Below are positions 1 through 8,700 of a stretch of 42,906 nt of DNA, one piece after another. The translations under genes and the position numbers were made by a program. Within the stretch, counting starts at the first letter, position 1, and every line of letters starts with the position of its first letter. Location of the stretch: the NCBI GenBank assembly GCA_947041225.1, contig CAMRDM010000007.1:1-42906 (forward strand), in the 5' to 3' direction. This DNA is from an uncultured Deferribacteraceae bacterium. GTDB taxonomy: Bacteria; Chrysiogenota; Deferribacteres; Deferribacterales; Mucispirillaceae. Below the pieces are notes generated by a model. The model did not search any database and was not told the origin of the DNA. It saw only the letters and a list, made by a program, of their open reading frames with translations.

Positions 1-132
1 ATTTAAAACGTATTAAAACTTACGACTATCTGTATTGTAATAGTTGTTAGAAGTAGGTAGCATTTATTAATATGAAATTTACGACAAGCCTACGATGGAT
101 AGTTACAGATTTTATAATATAGATATGGTAAA

Positions 133-270
133 GGGATTATAGAGATATTATAGTAGGGATATGCTAGAGATATTATTGTAAAAGATATGCTAGAGATATT
201 ATTATAAAGATATGCTAGAGATATTATTGTAGAGATATGCTAGAGATATGCTAGAGATATTATAGTAGAG
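133..270. repeat. 25-bp degenerate tandem repeat
   Basis: Copies of a unit reading approximately gatatgctagagatattatt begin at 158, 184, 209 and 234, giving a period of 25-26 bp. A shortened 11-bp step follows at 245, and a more degenerate copy precedes at about 133. The array lies just past the 3' end of the minus-strand aspA gene and runs into a hairpin. No coding function is apparent. Confidence 0.75.
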
Positions 271-298
271 ACACATCTTAGTTGCATCTCTACTATAA
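260..298 (-). terminator. Hairpin downstream of aspA, possible terminator
   Basis: The arms ttatagtagaga (260-271) and tctctactataa (287-298) form a perfect 12-bp stem with a 15-nt loop, 12 bp beyond the aspA stop. Read in the aspA direction there is no clean T-run after the stem, so termination is plausible by position but not certain. The 5' arm is shared with the adjoining 25-bp repeat, so the hairpin may have arisen from the repeat. Confidence 0.45.
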
Positions 299-310
299 TT
301 ATATTAAGTA

Positions 311-1804
311 TTACTTTTTAGTATCAGATGGTTTCTCATCTTGCTTTTTATCAGATTTTGGAACATTATTCTTTTTATGTTTTAATTCTTCTCCAGATAT
401 ACCGGGAGTAGTCATTCCAACAGGATCAAGAATAATTGCGATCTCTTCTTCAGTCAAGATTTTATCTCTTAAAATAAGATCTCTGATCGGTTGACCTGTC
501 AAGATCGCCTCTCTAGCTAATTTTGAAGCCACTTCATATCCGACGTGTGGATTAATAGCTGTAACTATACCAACAGAGCGTTCAATGTATGAAGTCAATC
601 TCTCTTCATTTGCAACAAGATCTTTCAGTAAGAACTCAGTAAACACTCTAAATCCATTATTCATAATAGATATAGATTGAACAAGATTAAATACGAATAC
701 TGGTTCCATAACGTTAAGTTCGAACTGTCCAGCTTCGACACCTAGCGTAACAGTTAGATCGTTACCGATAACTTGGAAAGCGATCTGATTAATAACCTCA
801 GCCATAACAGGGTTTACTTTACCCGGCATAATAGAACTTCCAGGTTGACGAGGTGGAAGAGTTAACTCTCCAAGTCCACAACGAGGACCTGATGCCATCA
901 ATCTTATATCGTTACATATCTTAGACATGTTCACCATACAAACTTTTAATGCGCCAGATACTTCAGTATATATATCACAGTTCTGTGTTGCATCAACAAG
1001 ATCATCAGCCCCACGAATAGGAAATCCAGTAAACTTACAAAGATACTCAACAACTTTTACGATATAGTTAACGTCAGCATTAAGTCCAGTACCAACAGCA
1101 GTTGCACCCATATTAACTTCATGCACGTCATCTAATGATTGAGAAATCCTTTTTATATCTCTGCTAATAGCTCTTGAATAAGCTTTAAATTCTTGTCCTA
1201 ATCTGATAGGTACAGCATCTTGTAGATGTGTTCTACCCATTTTTATCATGTGATCAAATTCTTTTGCTTTTTTATCAAATTGATCTCTCATCATACGCAT
1301 TGTTTTGAGTAGATCATTAAGAAGAAATATCAATGTAAGATGTGCAGCTGTTGGAAAAGCATCGTTAGTCGATTGAGACATATTCACATGTGTGTTAGGA
1401 GAAACGATATCATATCTACCTTTATCGTGTCCTAAAATTTCTAACGCTCTATTACCGATAACTTCGTTGGCGTTCATGTTAATAGAAGTCCCAGCACCAC
1501 CTTGAATAGGATCAACAACGAATGATGAGTTGTAATCACCAACGATAACATCATCACACGCTTGCATTATTGCATCAGCTAAAGTTCTATCTAGCTCATC
1601 GACATCAGCGTTTGCAGCAGCCGCAGCTTTTTTTACAATCGCTAAACTTTTAATCATCATTGGATGAATATGAAACCCAGTGATAGGAAAATTTTCTATG
1701 GCTCTTAAAGTTTGCACTCCATAGTAAGCGTTAATCGGAACTTGTTTATCACCTAGAAAATCATGTTCGGTTCTAAACCTAATTTTTTTATTACTGTCAG
1801 GCAT
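311..1804 (-). CDS. aspA: Aspartate ammonia-lyase
   Basis: Reversibly deaminates L-aspartate to fumarate and ammonia in the cytoplasm, supplying fumarate for anaerobic respiration or nitrogen from aspartate. The 497-residue protein has the aspartase/fumarase layout: N-terminal RTEHDFLG segment, the NMNANEVIGNRA region, and the superfamily signature GSSIMPGKVNPVMAE that forms the flexible catalytic loop. The QGGAGTS and SQSTNDAFPTA stretches are typical of aspartase rather than argininosuccinate or adenylosuccinate lyases. A lysine- and aspartate-rich tail of about 25 residues extends beyond the usual end. The start is supported by an AAGGAG ribosome site just upstream. Class II fumarase is the main alternative, but AspA fits better. 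It stands alone, followed by a repeat array and hairpin. Confidence 0.93.
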   Translation of the reverse strand: MPDSNKKIRFRTEHDFLGDKQVPINAYYGVQTLRAIENFPITGFHIHPMMIKSLAIVKKAAAAANADVDELDRTLADAIMQACDDVIVGDYNSSFVVDPIQGGAGTSINMNANEVIGNRALEILGHDKGRYDIVSPNTHVNMSQSTNDAFPTAAHLTLIFLLNDLLKTMRMMRDQFDKKAKEFDHMIKMGRTHLQDAVPIRLGQEFKAYSRAISRDIKRISQSLDDVHEVNMGATAVGTGLNADVNYIVKVVEYLCKFTGFPIRGADDLVDATQNCDIYTEVSGALKVCMVNMSKICNDIRLMASGPRCGLGELTLPPRQPGSSIMPGKVNPVMAEVINQIAFQVIGNDLTVTLGVEAGQFELNVMEPVFVFNLVQSISIMNNGFRVFTEFLLKDLVANEERLTSYIERSVGIVTAINPHVGYEVASKLAREAILTGQPIRDLILRDKILTEEEIAIILDPVGMTTPGISGEELKHKKNNVPKSDKKQDEKPSDTKK

Positions 1805-2361
1805 AATTTCTCCTTTAATTTTATTAGTAAAGCTTTATAAGATATTTACGCGCCTTAAAAATAAAGGCAGATGGATTTAATTTTAATCCTCATTCCTATT
1901 ATTTTAACAATGGTATGATTTTTACTAAAGTATTGCAAGTATTAAATCATCATATTTATAAACTATATAAATTTATGATGTAGTAAAGAATATAACATAA
2001 ATAAAATTATCTTTTTAGCTGTAAAAAGCATATTTACTAACTAATGTGATAGAAAAAAATAGTCATATATTTGCAAAAAGTTATAACTAAATTTACATAC
2101 ATATAGGTATTATGTATATATGAAGTATGTATGTCAATTACATAATTTATAAAACTTTTATATTTTTATGTTGGCAAGGTGTTAAAATCGGATAAATAAC
2201 TTAAATTAACGGTAAATGTTATAGTTATTAATTGGTTGAATTTATATTTAGATATAGTATACTTTATATATCGGTAGAGAGTTGTGAATATTTAAGAATT
2301 GTTAATATTGAGTAATATTACGATGTATATTTTAAGAACGAGGATGTTGTATAATCATTAA
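1805..2361. other. Long AT-rich intergenic region upstream of aspA
   Basis: No convincing gene is seen on either strand. The stretch is very AT-rich and probably carries the aspA promoter near 1830-1950, but I could not pick a convincing -35/-10 pair. Its right end runs into a decayed coding remnant. Confidence 0.5.
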
Positions 2362-2690
2362 TGGCGGCGTGATTTTTACGGAGCGTTTCGGATATTAAAA
2401 ACAGGTGGTACGTTTGATTTTTCTAGTAACGAGTTTGTGCTTATGGCGATAACGAGTTATATAGGAACAGAGATTCCATATCCAGCTGATGAAAGATTTT
2501 TAGAAGAGTTAAAAGAGTATTGTGGCAGTGATAAGGGTAAGCCAAGTATATGTATTATATTACTATCTACCTTTAAATAAGTTTTACGTTTTTTGGATCG
2601 TACAGGAAAAAGTGATTTAGAAAAAATGCTAAAAAATGGTTAGATAAATTAGAGAGTAATGAAGCAATAAAGAACGTAATAGATATATAA
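2362..2690 (+). pseudogene. Decayed small-protein gene at left edge of immunity island
   Basis: One frame reads from 2362 to a TAA at 2578-2580, giving a protein-like stretch that includes TGGTFDFSSNEF and YPADERFLEELKEY. After that stop the same frame continues as VLRFLDRTGKSDLEKML to a TAG at 2641. At a run of six A (2631-2636) the sense shifts to another frame that continues KKWLDKLESNEAIKNVIDI to 2690. There is no start codon with a ribosome site. At least one nonsense mutation and one frameshift are therefore needed to explain it. I do not recognise the family. Its size and place suggest a dead member of the immunity-like cluster that follows. Confidence 0.55.
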
Positions 2691-2739
2691 TATATTGTTA
2701 GATTTCACTGATTATGATATTAAGTTACGGAGTGTATAA

Positions 2740-3282
2740 ATGTTGAAAATAGATCATAAAAGTTACAAAACTGAAGAAGATAATATTGCACTTATAACTA
2801 ACAAGAGAGAAGCTGAAAACCGTGAGCAGATGTTATATGATATTATTGATCAGATCGATAACTACAATGAGTATGTAGAGCATTGCAAGTTAATGAAGTC
2901 GAAAGGTCTTGATTTTGTACAGGTAGAAAATAAGAGTGCGATCAAAGCTAAATGGAGTAAAATATTTGCGTCATCGATATCAATTATTGACAAAAACAAA
3001 GTATATTTTAAAGAGTTTAGATGGCATCTATTTAGTTATGAATTGTTAAAGTGTGAAAATAATTATGATGCAAGAATCTGTTTTGATAAGGCTATAAAAA
3101 CCGATGTATATATGTTTTATCAACATAGTGACGAAGTGTATAGAATAGAAAATCCAAGCTTATTAAAATCTACAGATTTTGATATGGATGATGATGTATA
3201 TGTTTTCGATGTTAAAGAGAAGTGGACGTATATTCGTACACATGAGAGTGAGTTTGGACCGTATTTTTATAGTGTGAAATAA
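2740..3282 (+). CDS. DUF4275 family protein, probable immunity protein
   Basis: This 180-residue soluble protein has no signal peptide or membrane segment. It carries features I associate with DUF4275: a central FRWHLFSYELL motif, then DARICFDKA, a VYMFYQHSDE segment, and a C-terminal WTYIRTHESEFGPYF block. DUF4275 proteins have no known biochemical activity but recur in arrays of immunity genes near polymorphic toxin loci, so an inhibitor role is inferred from context. The start has a weak GGAG site 11 nt upstream. Broken gene remnants lie on both sides. Family call fairly firm, function inferred. Confidence 0.75.
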   Translation: MLKIDHKSYKTEEDNIALITNKREAENREQMLYDIIDQIDNYNEYVEHCKLMKSKGLDFVQVENKSAIKAKWSKIFASSISIIDKNKVYFKEFRWHLFSYELLKCENNYDARICFDKAIKTDVYMFYQHSDEVYRIENPSLLKSTDFDMDDDVYVFDVKEKWTYIRTHESEFGPYFYSVK

Positions 3283-3328
3283 ATCTGTCATTGATTACGT
3301 TGCTTGTAATAATGAGTTAAAAAGTTAG

Positions 3329-3577
3329 CAATTAATTTCATTGAAACCATATTATGAGAGTACAGATAAAAGTATGTGATATGGTTACTGTAAAGAGGTT
3401 GCATATATTTTAGATGATTTAGATCAGTATCTTTCAGTTGGTGGGTTTATGGATCACGATGATTCTGTAGACTTTTTCAACGATAGAATAACAGAAGAGG
3501 GTTTTAAATATACACAGATATCGGCAGTCGATACGACGGTGCTAAGCTTAATGCCTTCTAAAGGTTTAGGTTTATAA
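3329..3577 (+). pseudogene. Broken small gene within immunity island
   Basis: A single frame runs from 3329 to TAA at 3575-3577, interrupted by one in-frame TGA at 3377-3379. After the TGA it gives about 65 residues of ordinary soluble protein, including EVAYILDDLDQYLSVGGF and DDSVDFFNDRITEEGF. No start codon with a ribosome site is evident. This looks like the C-terminal part of a gene whose 5' portion has decayed. Family not recognised. Confidence 0.5.
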
Positions 3578-3617
3578 AAAATCGCTAACAGTAAAATAAT
3601 AAGCAGGATATGTAGCT

Positions 3618-4034
3618 ATGAATGATGAAAAAAATAAGTTGATAGACAGTGAGTTGATAAACAGGCTGGATAAGAGAGTTAAAGATAAGCAATCTCAAAT
3701 GGGTAGTTGTATGAGTGATACAAAATGGAAGAAATTATTTAAAGCGATTAATAGTGTTGATGTTGAGATTGTAAGTTCTAAAAGCGTATCTATGTATCAA
3801 GATGATGAGCCAGAAAATTTATTTAATATATCGTTAAAAATATGTGGAGATAAGTTTACAGCTGATGAAGATGGAGCGTGTCCAGAAAGACTTAGAGATA
3901 TAGAGTTTATTATTATTACAGTACGATCGGTTGATGATATGATGAAACTTAAAAATGCGATTGATAGCGTTGGATGTTTATTTGAGTATGAAATAATAGA
4001 TCAAATATCTATAAAAATTTATGGATATAAGTAG
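3618..4034 (+). CDS. Small soluble protein, DUF6678-like, probable immunity protein
   Basis: This 138-residue cytoplasmic protein has a charged helical N-terminus, then SCMSDTKWKKLFKAI, which resembles the conserved segment near the start of DUF6678 proteins. A beta-rich C-terminal half follows (IEFIIITVRS, FEYEIIDQISIKIYGY). DUF6678 members are uncharacterised and often occur among immunity-type genes. It has its own AGGA-type ribosome site and is followed 29 bp later by the next gene. The family assignment rests on one motif recognised by eye, and no catalytic residues are apparent. A role as an inhibitor of an incoming toxin is inferred from context. Confidence 0.6.
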   Translation: MNDEKNKLIDSELINRLDKRVKDKQSQMGSCMSDTKWKKLFKAINSVDVEIVSSKSVSMYQDDEPENLFNISLKICGDKFTADEDGACPERLRDIEFIIITVRSVDDMMKLKNAIDSVGCLFEYEIIDQISIKIYGYK

Positions 4035-4063
4035 ACGAAATATTATAGAGTAGGTATGGTAAG

Positions 4064-4714
4064 ATGATAGATCAAAAACATGTAGAGATGTTTAAAGATG
4101 AGCTTAAATATATTTTAGAGGATAAAATGAAAAGGTTGAATTTTGATGAAAAATTATTTTATATAACAGGAGAGATCCCTCCGATTAAACCTCTAATGAG
4201 TGAAGAGGAGTGTTTATATATTTTGCCTCCTCCTCAAGATATATCTGAGTTTAATAAGGGACGGATTTCTATATGGCGATACGGCAATAGACTTGAGTTG
4301 CATTTTACAGGCGATGATAAAAAGAGCAGAAAACTATCTATGATTTACAGCGATACTTTTGAAGAGTTTGAAAGTATGGATAATTTTGAATTTACCCCTT
4401 GGTTGATAAATAATTGTAGCGATCAAAAATGTTCAACTAATATTTCTCTGCCTTATGTTTTGCAGAAATTAAAGAGTGAAAATATTGAAACAGTTGTAAG
4501 GTATTCAAAAACTTTAGATATGGTTGAGATACGTTTAAGTAGAAGTAAAGTAGTGTTATCTTTTGAAAATATAAATCAAGATTACACAAATAAAATTGAT
4601 TGCGATTTAGAACAGATAAATAAAAATGAAGCATATCATTTCACAGTTTTTTCTCTTACTGTTATAGATCAGAGTGAGTTAAATGATTATCAAATAGTTG
4701 ATATTATTTACTAA
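4064..4714 (+). CDS. Hypothetical protein in immunity island
   Basis: A 216-residue soluble protein I do not recognise. The first 60 residues are helical and charged and contain GEIPPIKPLM and LYILPPPQDISEF. The rest alternates beta-type strands, including GRISIWRYGNRLELHFTGDD and VVRYSKTLDMVEIRLSRSK. There is no signal peptide, membrane segment, nucleotide-binding loop or cysteine cluster. It sits 29 bp after its neighbour with its own ribosome site. Size, composition and setting match the surrounding immunity-like genes, so it is a candidate for an undescribed immunity family. Confidence 0.6.
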   Translation: MIDQKHVEMFKDELKYILEDKMKRLNFDEKLFYITGEIPPIKPLMSEEECLYILPPPQDISEFNKGRISIWRYGNRLELHFTGDDKKSRKLSMIYSDTFEEFESMDNFEFTPWLINNCSDQKCSTNISLPYVLQKLKSENIETVVRYSKTLDMVEIRLSRSKVVLSFENINQDYTNKIDCDLEQINKNEAYHFTVFSLTVIDQSELNDYQIVDIIY

Positions 4715-4761
4715 AATAATATGATGTTTAGATGCTAACAATGATAAAATAGAGGGTTGAT

Positions 4762-5319
4762 ATGGGAACGATAAAATGTGGTTTTTGGATGTGTAGATTT
4801 TTAGTAACGGATAAAGAGTTTGCAGAGTTTGTAAATTTCTGTGCAGGTAAAGAGTTTCGTTTTCATGCTTCAATGTTAAATTACCCTCTTGCATCGCCTC
4901 AAGAAGTTATAGAGAATTATAGCTTGGCATACTCAAGAATAATTTCAAAAACAAGTTATGCAAATCATGGATACGATTGCTACTCTTTAAAAGCAGATTG
5001 GTTTAAGGGTGGACTAGGAACTACATCAAGACATTATGGTAATTATCCTTTTTTTCAGATAGACTCTCCTAAAGCATATAGCGTATCTGATGGTGATGGA
5101 TACTTTCACTATGAAGATATACACCAACAAGAACCGAGAGCGAAAGAGGTGTTTTCAGAGGTATCTTCTATAATTAAAAAAATATCAAAACCTATTTTTG
5201 AAAACGGTAGACCTGTATACTCTATACGAATAAGTGAAGATGCTTGGAATGATTTAAAAGAAAGTTATTGGTATGAAACATTTGGTAAAGATAATAATGT
5301 AACTACAAAGTGGAAGTAA
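4762..5319 (+). CDS. Hypothetical protein in immunity island
   Basis: A 185-residue soluble protein of unknown family, rich in aromatic residues. It contains KCGFWMCRFLVTDKEFAEF near the N-terminus, a central WFKGGLGTTSRHYGNYPFF segment, and a C-terminal ISEDAWNDLKESYWYETFG. The ATG is preceded by GAGG at good distance (tagagggttgatATG). No membrane segment or known motif is visible. It lies between unknown genes of similar size on the same strand. A toxin-neutralising role is only inferred from the neighbourhood. Confidence 0.6.
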   Translation: MGTIKCGFWMCRFLVTDKEFAEFVNFCAGKEFRFHASMLNYPLASPQEVIENYSLAYSRIISKTSYANHGYDCYSLKADWFKGGLGTTSRHYGNYPFFQIDSPKAYSVSDGDGYFHYEDIHQQEPRAKEVFSEVSSIIKKISKPIFENGRPVYSIRISEDAWNDLKESYWYETFGKDNNVTTKWK

Positions 5320-5426
5320 GAGTTAGATAAAGTAACAGAGTATTTTTGCTTTAGTTAATTGATTGTGAGTTTAATTTACTAGATTAATCAAGATACAATT
5401 AATAAGAAATTTTAGGAGAAAGTGCT

Positions 5427-6116
5427 ATGAACTACACTTCATTTATAAAACATCTATACGATGATTACGTTGATATATGGGAGAAAGGATTTAAGAAAGA
5501 GGCGAATAAATCTATACGAGATTTTTTTCTTATTTTTGATAAGATAGATCAAGCTGAACAATATAAATTGTTCTATAAATTTTGTGAAGATTACTGTGAT
5601 AACAATGTTGAACAAGTAACAAAATTAAGGGAACGTGGAAACGGTGCTGTACCTTACGAACTTGCAAAAAGGATCTTAGTGTATCTTAAAAAATGTTACG
5701 AAGAAAATCTGATGCCACAGATTCGTTGGTACTATGAAATGGCGTACGATATAGGTGTGAAATCTATTAATACAAGTGAGATAATTAGTAAAGCGTATAA
5801 CCATAAAGATAGTGATAAAAAATCTATAAACCTCATGTTCTCTAGTAAGGTTGGTACGCTTTCATGGGGTAGTCATCATTTTCCTGAAGGGTGTATTGTT
5901 GGAAAAGAAACGATTGAGAAAACGATTAAAAGTGCAAAAGAGATGATTGCAAAACATGAAATAAAAGATGAGTTGAAAAATGAGTTTTTCGACTACTGTA
6001 AACTGTATGAATTATGGTGGGAGTTTGAAAAAAATGATGTTACAGATTTTACAGATTTTTGTAATAAAAACGGTTTGAAGTTTGACGAGATTAAGGCGTA
6101 TTATTACGATCGTTAA
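5427..6116 (+). CDS. Hypothetical helical protein in immunity island
   Basis: This 229-residue protein appears almost entirely alpha-helical, with many lysine, aspartate and aromatic residues (for example QYKLFYKFCEDYCDNN, QIRWYYEMAYDIG, YELWWEFEKNDV). It has a clear ribosome site (taggagaaagtgct before ATG). There are no membrane segments. I do not recognise the family. The helical-repeat-like build is common in immunity proteins that cap toxin active sites, but that is inference. Two direct copies of the short segment acagatttt near 6041-6058 lie inside its 3' end. Confidence 0.6.
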   Translation: MNYTSFIKHLYDDYVDIWEKGFKKEANKSIRDFFLIFDKIDQAEQYKLFYKFCEDYCDNNVEQVTKLRERGNGAVPYELAKRILVYLKKCYEENLMPQIRWYYEMAYDIGVKSINTSEIISKAYNHKDSDKKSINLMFSSKVGTLSWGSHHFPEGCIVGKETIEKTIKSAKEMIAKHEIKDELKNEFFDYCKLYELWWEFEKNDVTDFTDFCNKNGLKFDEIKAYYYDR

Positions 6117-6177
6117 AAATTGTCGTATTACAGTTACTATATTATTACAGTTACGATATTATAAAGGAGCTAACAGA

Positions 6178-6660
6178 GTGGCTAGATGGAGTAAATTACA
6201 GAAACAGATATATCTATTGATAGATAAAAATATCAACCTACAAATTCATTGTTCAGTTATAAGAATGAAAAGCGAGAGAGGTAGTGCAGGTTTGCCACGT
6301 TACTTTATCACTTTAGATAAAGATGTGATATTTGATTATCCGAAACAATTTATAAATAAAGAGATGCCTGATGAGGTTAGTAAATATTCTTTTACAGAAA
6401 ATATTACACCGAAAGTTCAAGAACTTTATCCGTATATAACAGAAATTTCAGATATATCAGATCTGTTTAGAGAGTATATTGATACGCCGATAAATGATCT
6501 GTATGAGAAAGAGTTTAAGAGTGATGAGTGGGGATTGACAGATATTTTAAAATCTGCTGATAGACGAATAGGTTTATCTAAATTAAAACAGTTTATATCA
6601 AATACGCAGAACGATGTGATAGAGAAAATTATAACTGCACGTCAAATAGCAAGAGTGTGA
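6178..6660 (+). CDS. SF0329 family protein, probable immunity protein
   Basis: The likely start is GTG at 6178, with AAGGAG eight bases upstream; an upstream in-frame ATG would overlap the previous gene by about 35 bp and lacks such a site. The 160-residue product begins VARWSKLQKQI, continues through a charged segment to PRYFITLDKDVIFDYP, and near the end has GLTDILKSADRRIGLSKLKQF. These match my memory of the SF0329 family (RWSKLK start, WITLDGEEI strand, late DRRIGKRRL-like motif). The family is uncharacterised and recurs among immunity genes. Its stop overlaps the possible GTG start of the next gene, so the two may be coupled. Confidence 0.65.
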   Translation: MARWSKLQKQIYLLIDKNINLQIHCSVIRMKSERGSAGLPRYFITLDKDVIFDYPKQFINKEMPDEVSKYSFTENITPKVQELYPYITEISDISDLFREYIDTPINDLYEKEFKSDEWGLTDILKSADRRIGLSKLKQFISNTQNDVIEKIITARQIARV

Positions 6661-7196
6661 TTATGTATAATAGATTTAGTGATATAAGTAAATTTATATT
6701 ACATTCTGATAGATTAAAAGTAGTTAATAATTATGAGGTGTATATATCGAGTGAGGAAGATCATGATATCTATGTTGATATAGAGGATTATAATTTTAAA
6801 CCTACAGAAGATGAAAAACTATCACAGTCGAAGTTAGATAAATATAGTAACAATTTAAATATTGTACCTCAAGTGTTTGACCTGCTAAAACCACTTATTA
6901 TAGATGTTGCAAGAAGCATCTGTAAGCTTGATAATCTTGTTCAAGAGTATAATAAGGAGATGGATAATAGTTATGATTACTCTATATATGGAGATGATGA
7001 TTTTCATTATGAGTTACCGTATGTTCTTCTAAAAAAACCTAGTCTTGTGATACTTAATTATGTTGGGTGTCGTATAAATACTGAGTTTCATGTAATCTTT
7101 GAATACGAAAATAATTCATTTTATTTTAAAAGTTTCGGACTTGACAAAACGCTTTTAGAGAAGTGGCAAAACTTTGAGATAAGGGTTGATAGATAG
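6657..7196 (+). CDS. Hypothetical protein in immunity island
   Basis: The 179-residue frame starts at GTG 6657, overlapping the previous stop as GTGA, or at ATG 6663. The protein is acidic, with an N-terminal MYNRFSDISKFILHSD, a central YDYSIYGDDDFHYELPYVLL, and a C-terminal strand pair FHVIFEYENNSFYFKSFGLD. The overall pattern resembles small alpha/beta immunity proteins, but I cannot name a family. It is followed 34 bp later by endonuclease V. The 4-bp overlap makes it one of the few genes here that looks translationally coupled to its neighbour. Confidence 0.6.
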   Translation: MIMYNRFSDISKFILHSDRLKVVNNYEVYISSEEDHDIYVDIEDYNFKPTEDEKLSQSKLDKYSNNLNIVPQVFDLLKPLIIDVARSICKLDNLVQEYNKEMDNSYDYSIYGDDDFHYELPYVLLKKPSLVILNYVGCRINTEFHVIFEYENNSFYFKSFGLDKTLLEKWQNFEIRVDR

Positions 7197-7230
7197 ATAA
7201 GATAATGGTTTTTTGATGAGGTGAGGTTTT

Positions 7231-7923
7231 GTGGATATTGATAATTTAGAGTATTTTAATAAAGATGATCTAATTAAAATCCAGAATGAATTAATAAGTA
7301 AAATATCGAAGAAGAGTATGGTTGGTTCTATTAATTATATAGCTGGTGTTGATCTTGCATATTTTAATAAGAGTGATAAAGAGTATGCTGTTTGTGTGAT
7401 CGTGATATTAGATTATAGAACTCATGAAGTTATAGAGATTATATCAGAAGTTGATGAAATAAAATGTCCGTATATCTCAGGATGTTTATCGTTTAGAGAG
7501 ATTCCATTATTTTTAAAAACAGATAAGCGAGTAGTTAACACTCCAGATGTTTATATATTTGATGGCAATGGATATCTACATAAAAGACATATGGGGCTTG
7601 CTACTCATGCAGGTATATTACTTGATAAACCTACGATAGGAGTTGCAAAAAGTTATTTTAAAGCAGAGGATACAGATTTTGTTATGCCGATAAATGAGAG
7701 TGGTTCGTATAGTGATATTATTATAAATGATGATATTTACGGTTGTGCATTTCGTGCACATAAAGATGTGAAACCTATTTTTATTTCAACAGGAAATCAT
7801 ATAGATTTAGACACAGCAAAAAATATAGTTTCAAGTTTAATAACAGATGAAAGCAGAGTACCTATCCCTACACGACTTGCCGATATTGAAGCAGGTAGAG
7901 TTAGAAAATTGATCGTTGGGTAG
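7231..7923 (+). CDS. nfi: Endonuclease V (deoxyinosine 3' endonuclease)
   Basis: Nicks DNA at the second bond 3' of deoxyinosine, the product of adenine deamination, to start alternative excision repair. The 230-residue protein keeps the family motifs: AGVDLAYF (D41), YISGCLSFREIPL (E90), VYIFDGNGYLHKRHMGLATH (D111), TIGVAKS, the STGNHIDLDTA segment (H190, D192) and the C-terminal PTRLADIEAGRVRK. The acidic metal-binding residues are all present, so it should be active. The start is GTG with a GAGGT-type site. It is the only recognised enzyme in a run of immunity-like genes, an unusual setting for a repair gene. It may simply be a passenger, or may help against nucleobase-deaminating toxins. 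Confidence 0.92.
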   Translation: MDIDNLEYFNKDDLIKIQNELISKISKKSMVGSINYIAGVDLAYFNKSDKEYAVCVIVILDYRTHEVIEIISEVDEIKCPYISGCLSFREIPLFLKTDKRVVNTPDVYIFDGNGYLHKRHMGLATHAGILLDKPTIGVAKSYFKAEDTDFVMPINESGSYSDIIINDDIYGCAFRAHKDVKPIFISTGNHIDLDTAKNIVSSLITDESRVPIPTRLADIEAGRVRKLIVG

Positions 7924-7961
7924 ACAATTTAGATATGTAGGTTTACTATTTTAAGGAGATA

Positions 7962-8066
7962 GATTTACGACACAAAAAAATATATATTGCAAAATTTATA
8001 GATTTATTTAATGAAGCTGAAGCTGAAAAATTTTCAGAACTTTATTCAGAGAGGATACAGGGATAA
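7962..8066 (+). pseudogene. Short coding remnant after endonuclease V
   Basis: An AAGGAG site at 7953-7958 is followed by a frame reading KKIYIAKFIDLFNEAEAEKF to a TAA at 8064-8066, about 34 residues. No ATG, GTG or TTG lies in frame at proper distance, and a run of seven A near 7974-7980 could mark a frameshift. It looks like a truncated helical protein gene. Family unknown; it could also be chance. Confidence 0.35.
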
Positions 8067-8151
8067 GCTTAGTTTCTCAAACAAGAAAGAGTAGGTGATT
8101 ACTAAAATGTTTGACTATAATAATTATGTGTTATTAATAAGAGAGGATAAA

Positions 8152-8637
8152 ATGTTGGCAAAACAGAGAGGCAAAAAAAGAAAGCTTAAATCACTTTTAA
8201 ATTATATAGATGGGTTTGTACCGTTTTTAGAAACAGATGAAAAGTACGAACATTTTCATGTACCGTGCAGTAGAAGTTTTATAGATAATCCAAAAATGAG
8301 ATTAAAACTTAAAGCTATGTTTTTAGAAAAATGGCTTAAAACAACTGAAAAATTTATAGAGATAAGTAAAACAAAATCATTACCATTTTGCAAAATAGTT
8401 GCAGTTACGATTGAAGATGATTATTGGGGATCACAGATAATAATTTTTTACTCTAAAGATTATTACGATAATTTTTTTAAAAGAAATGATAAGTATCAAA
8501 CATGGACAGAGGTAGATAACAGACCATCATTTATTAAACAACATGGACTTACTACACCACTTACAGAAAGGTGTATTAAGGAAACAGTTATTGATGATGA
8601 TTATGAAGAGAGTAGCTTTATGTGGGTTTACTCTTAA
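8152..8637 (+). CDS. DUF3916 family protein, probable immunity protein
   Basis: The start at 8152 is chosen because GAGAGGA lies just upstream and the family normally begins with a short basic segment such as AKQRGKKRKLKSLL; an in-frame GTG at 8095 would add 19 residues. The 161-residue product has the DUF3916 pattern: a basic helix, YEHFHVPCSRSFI, a helical middle, and then IVAVTIEDDYWGSQIIIFYS with DYYDNFFKRNDKYQTW. The last two match the conserved SQIIIFF and FFxR...QxW features. DUF3916 proteins have no proven function and are frequent in immunity-gene arrays. Soluble, cytoplasmic; no catalytic motif. Confidence 0.72.
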   Translation: MLAKQRGKKRKLKSLLNYIDGFVPFLETDEKYEHFHVPCSRSFIDNPKMRLKLKAMFLEKWLKTTEKFIEISKTKSLPFCKIVAVTIEDDYWGSQIIIFYSKDYYDNFFKRNDKYQTWTEVDNRPSFIKQHGLTTPLTERCIKETVIDDDYEESSFMWVYS

Positions 8638-8700
8638 TACTATCTTGATCTATATATAAATTTCTGTAACGTAAAAAGTATGAATTGAGGGTTGATAATT

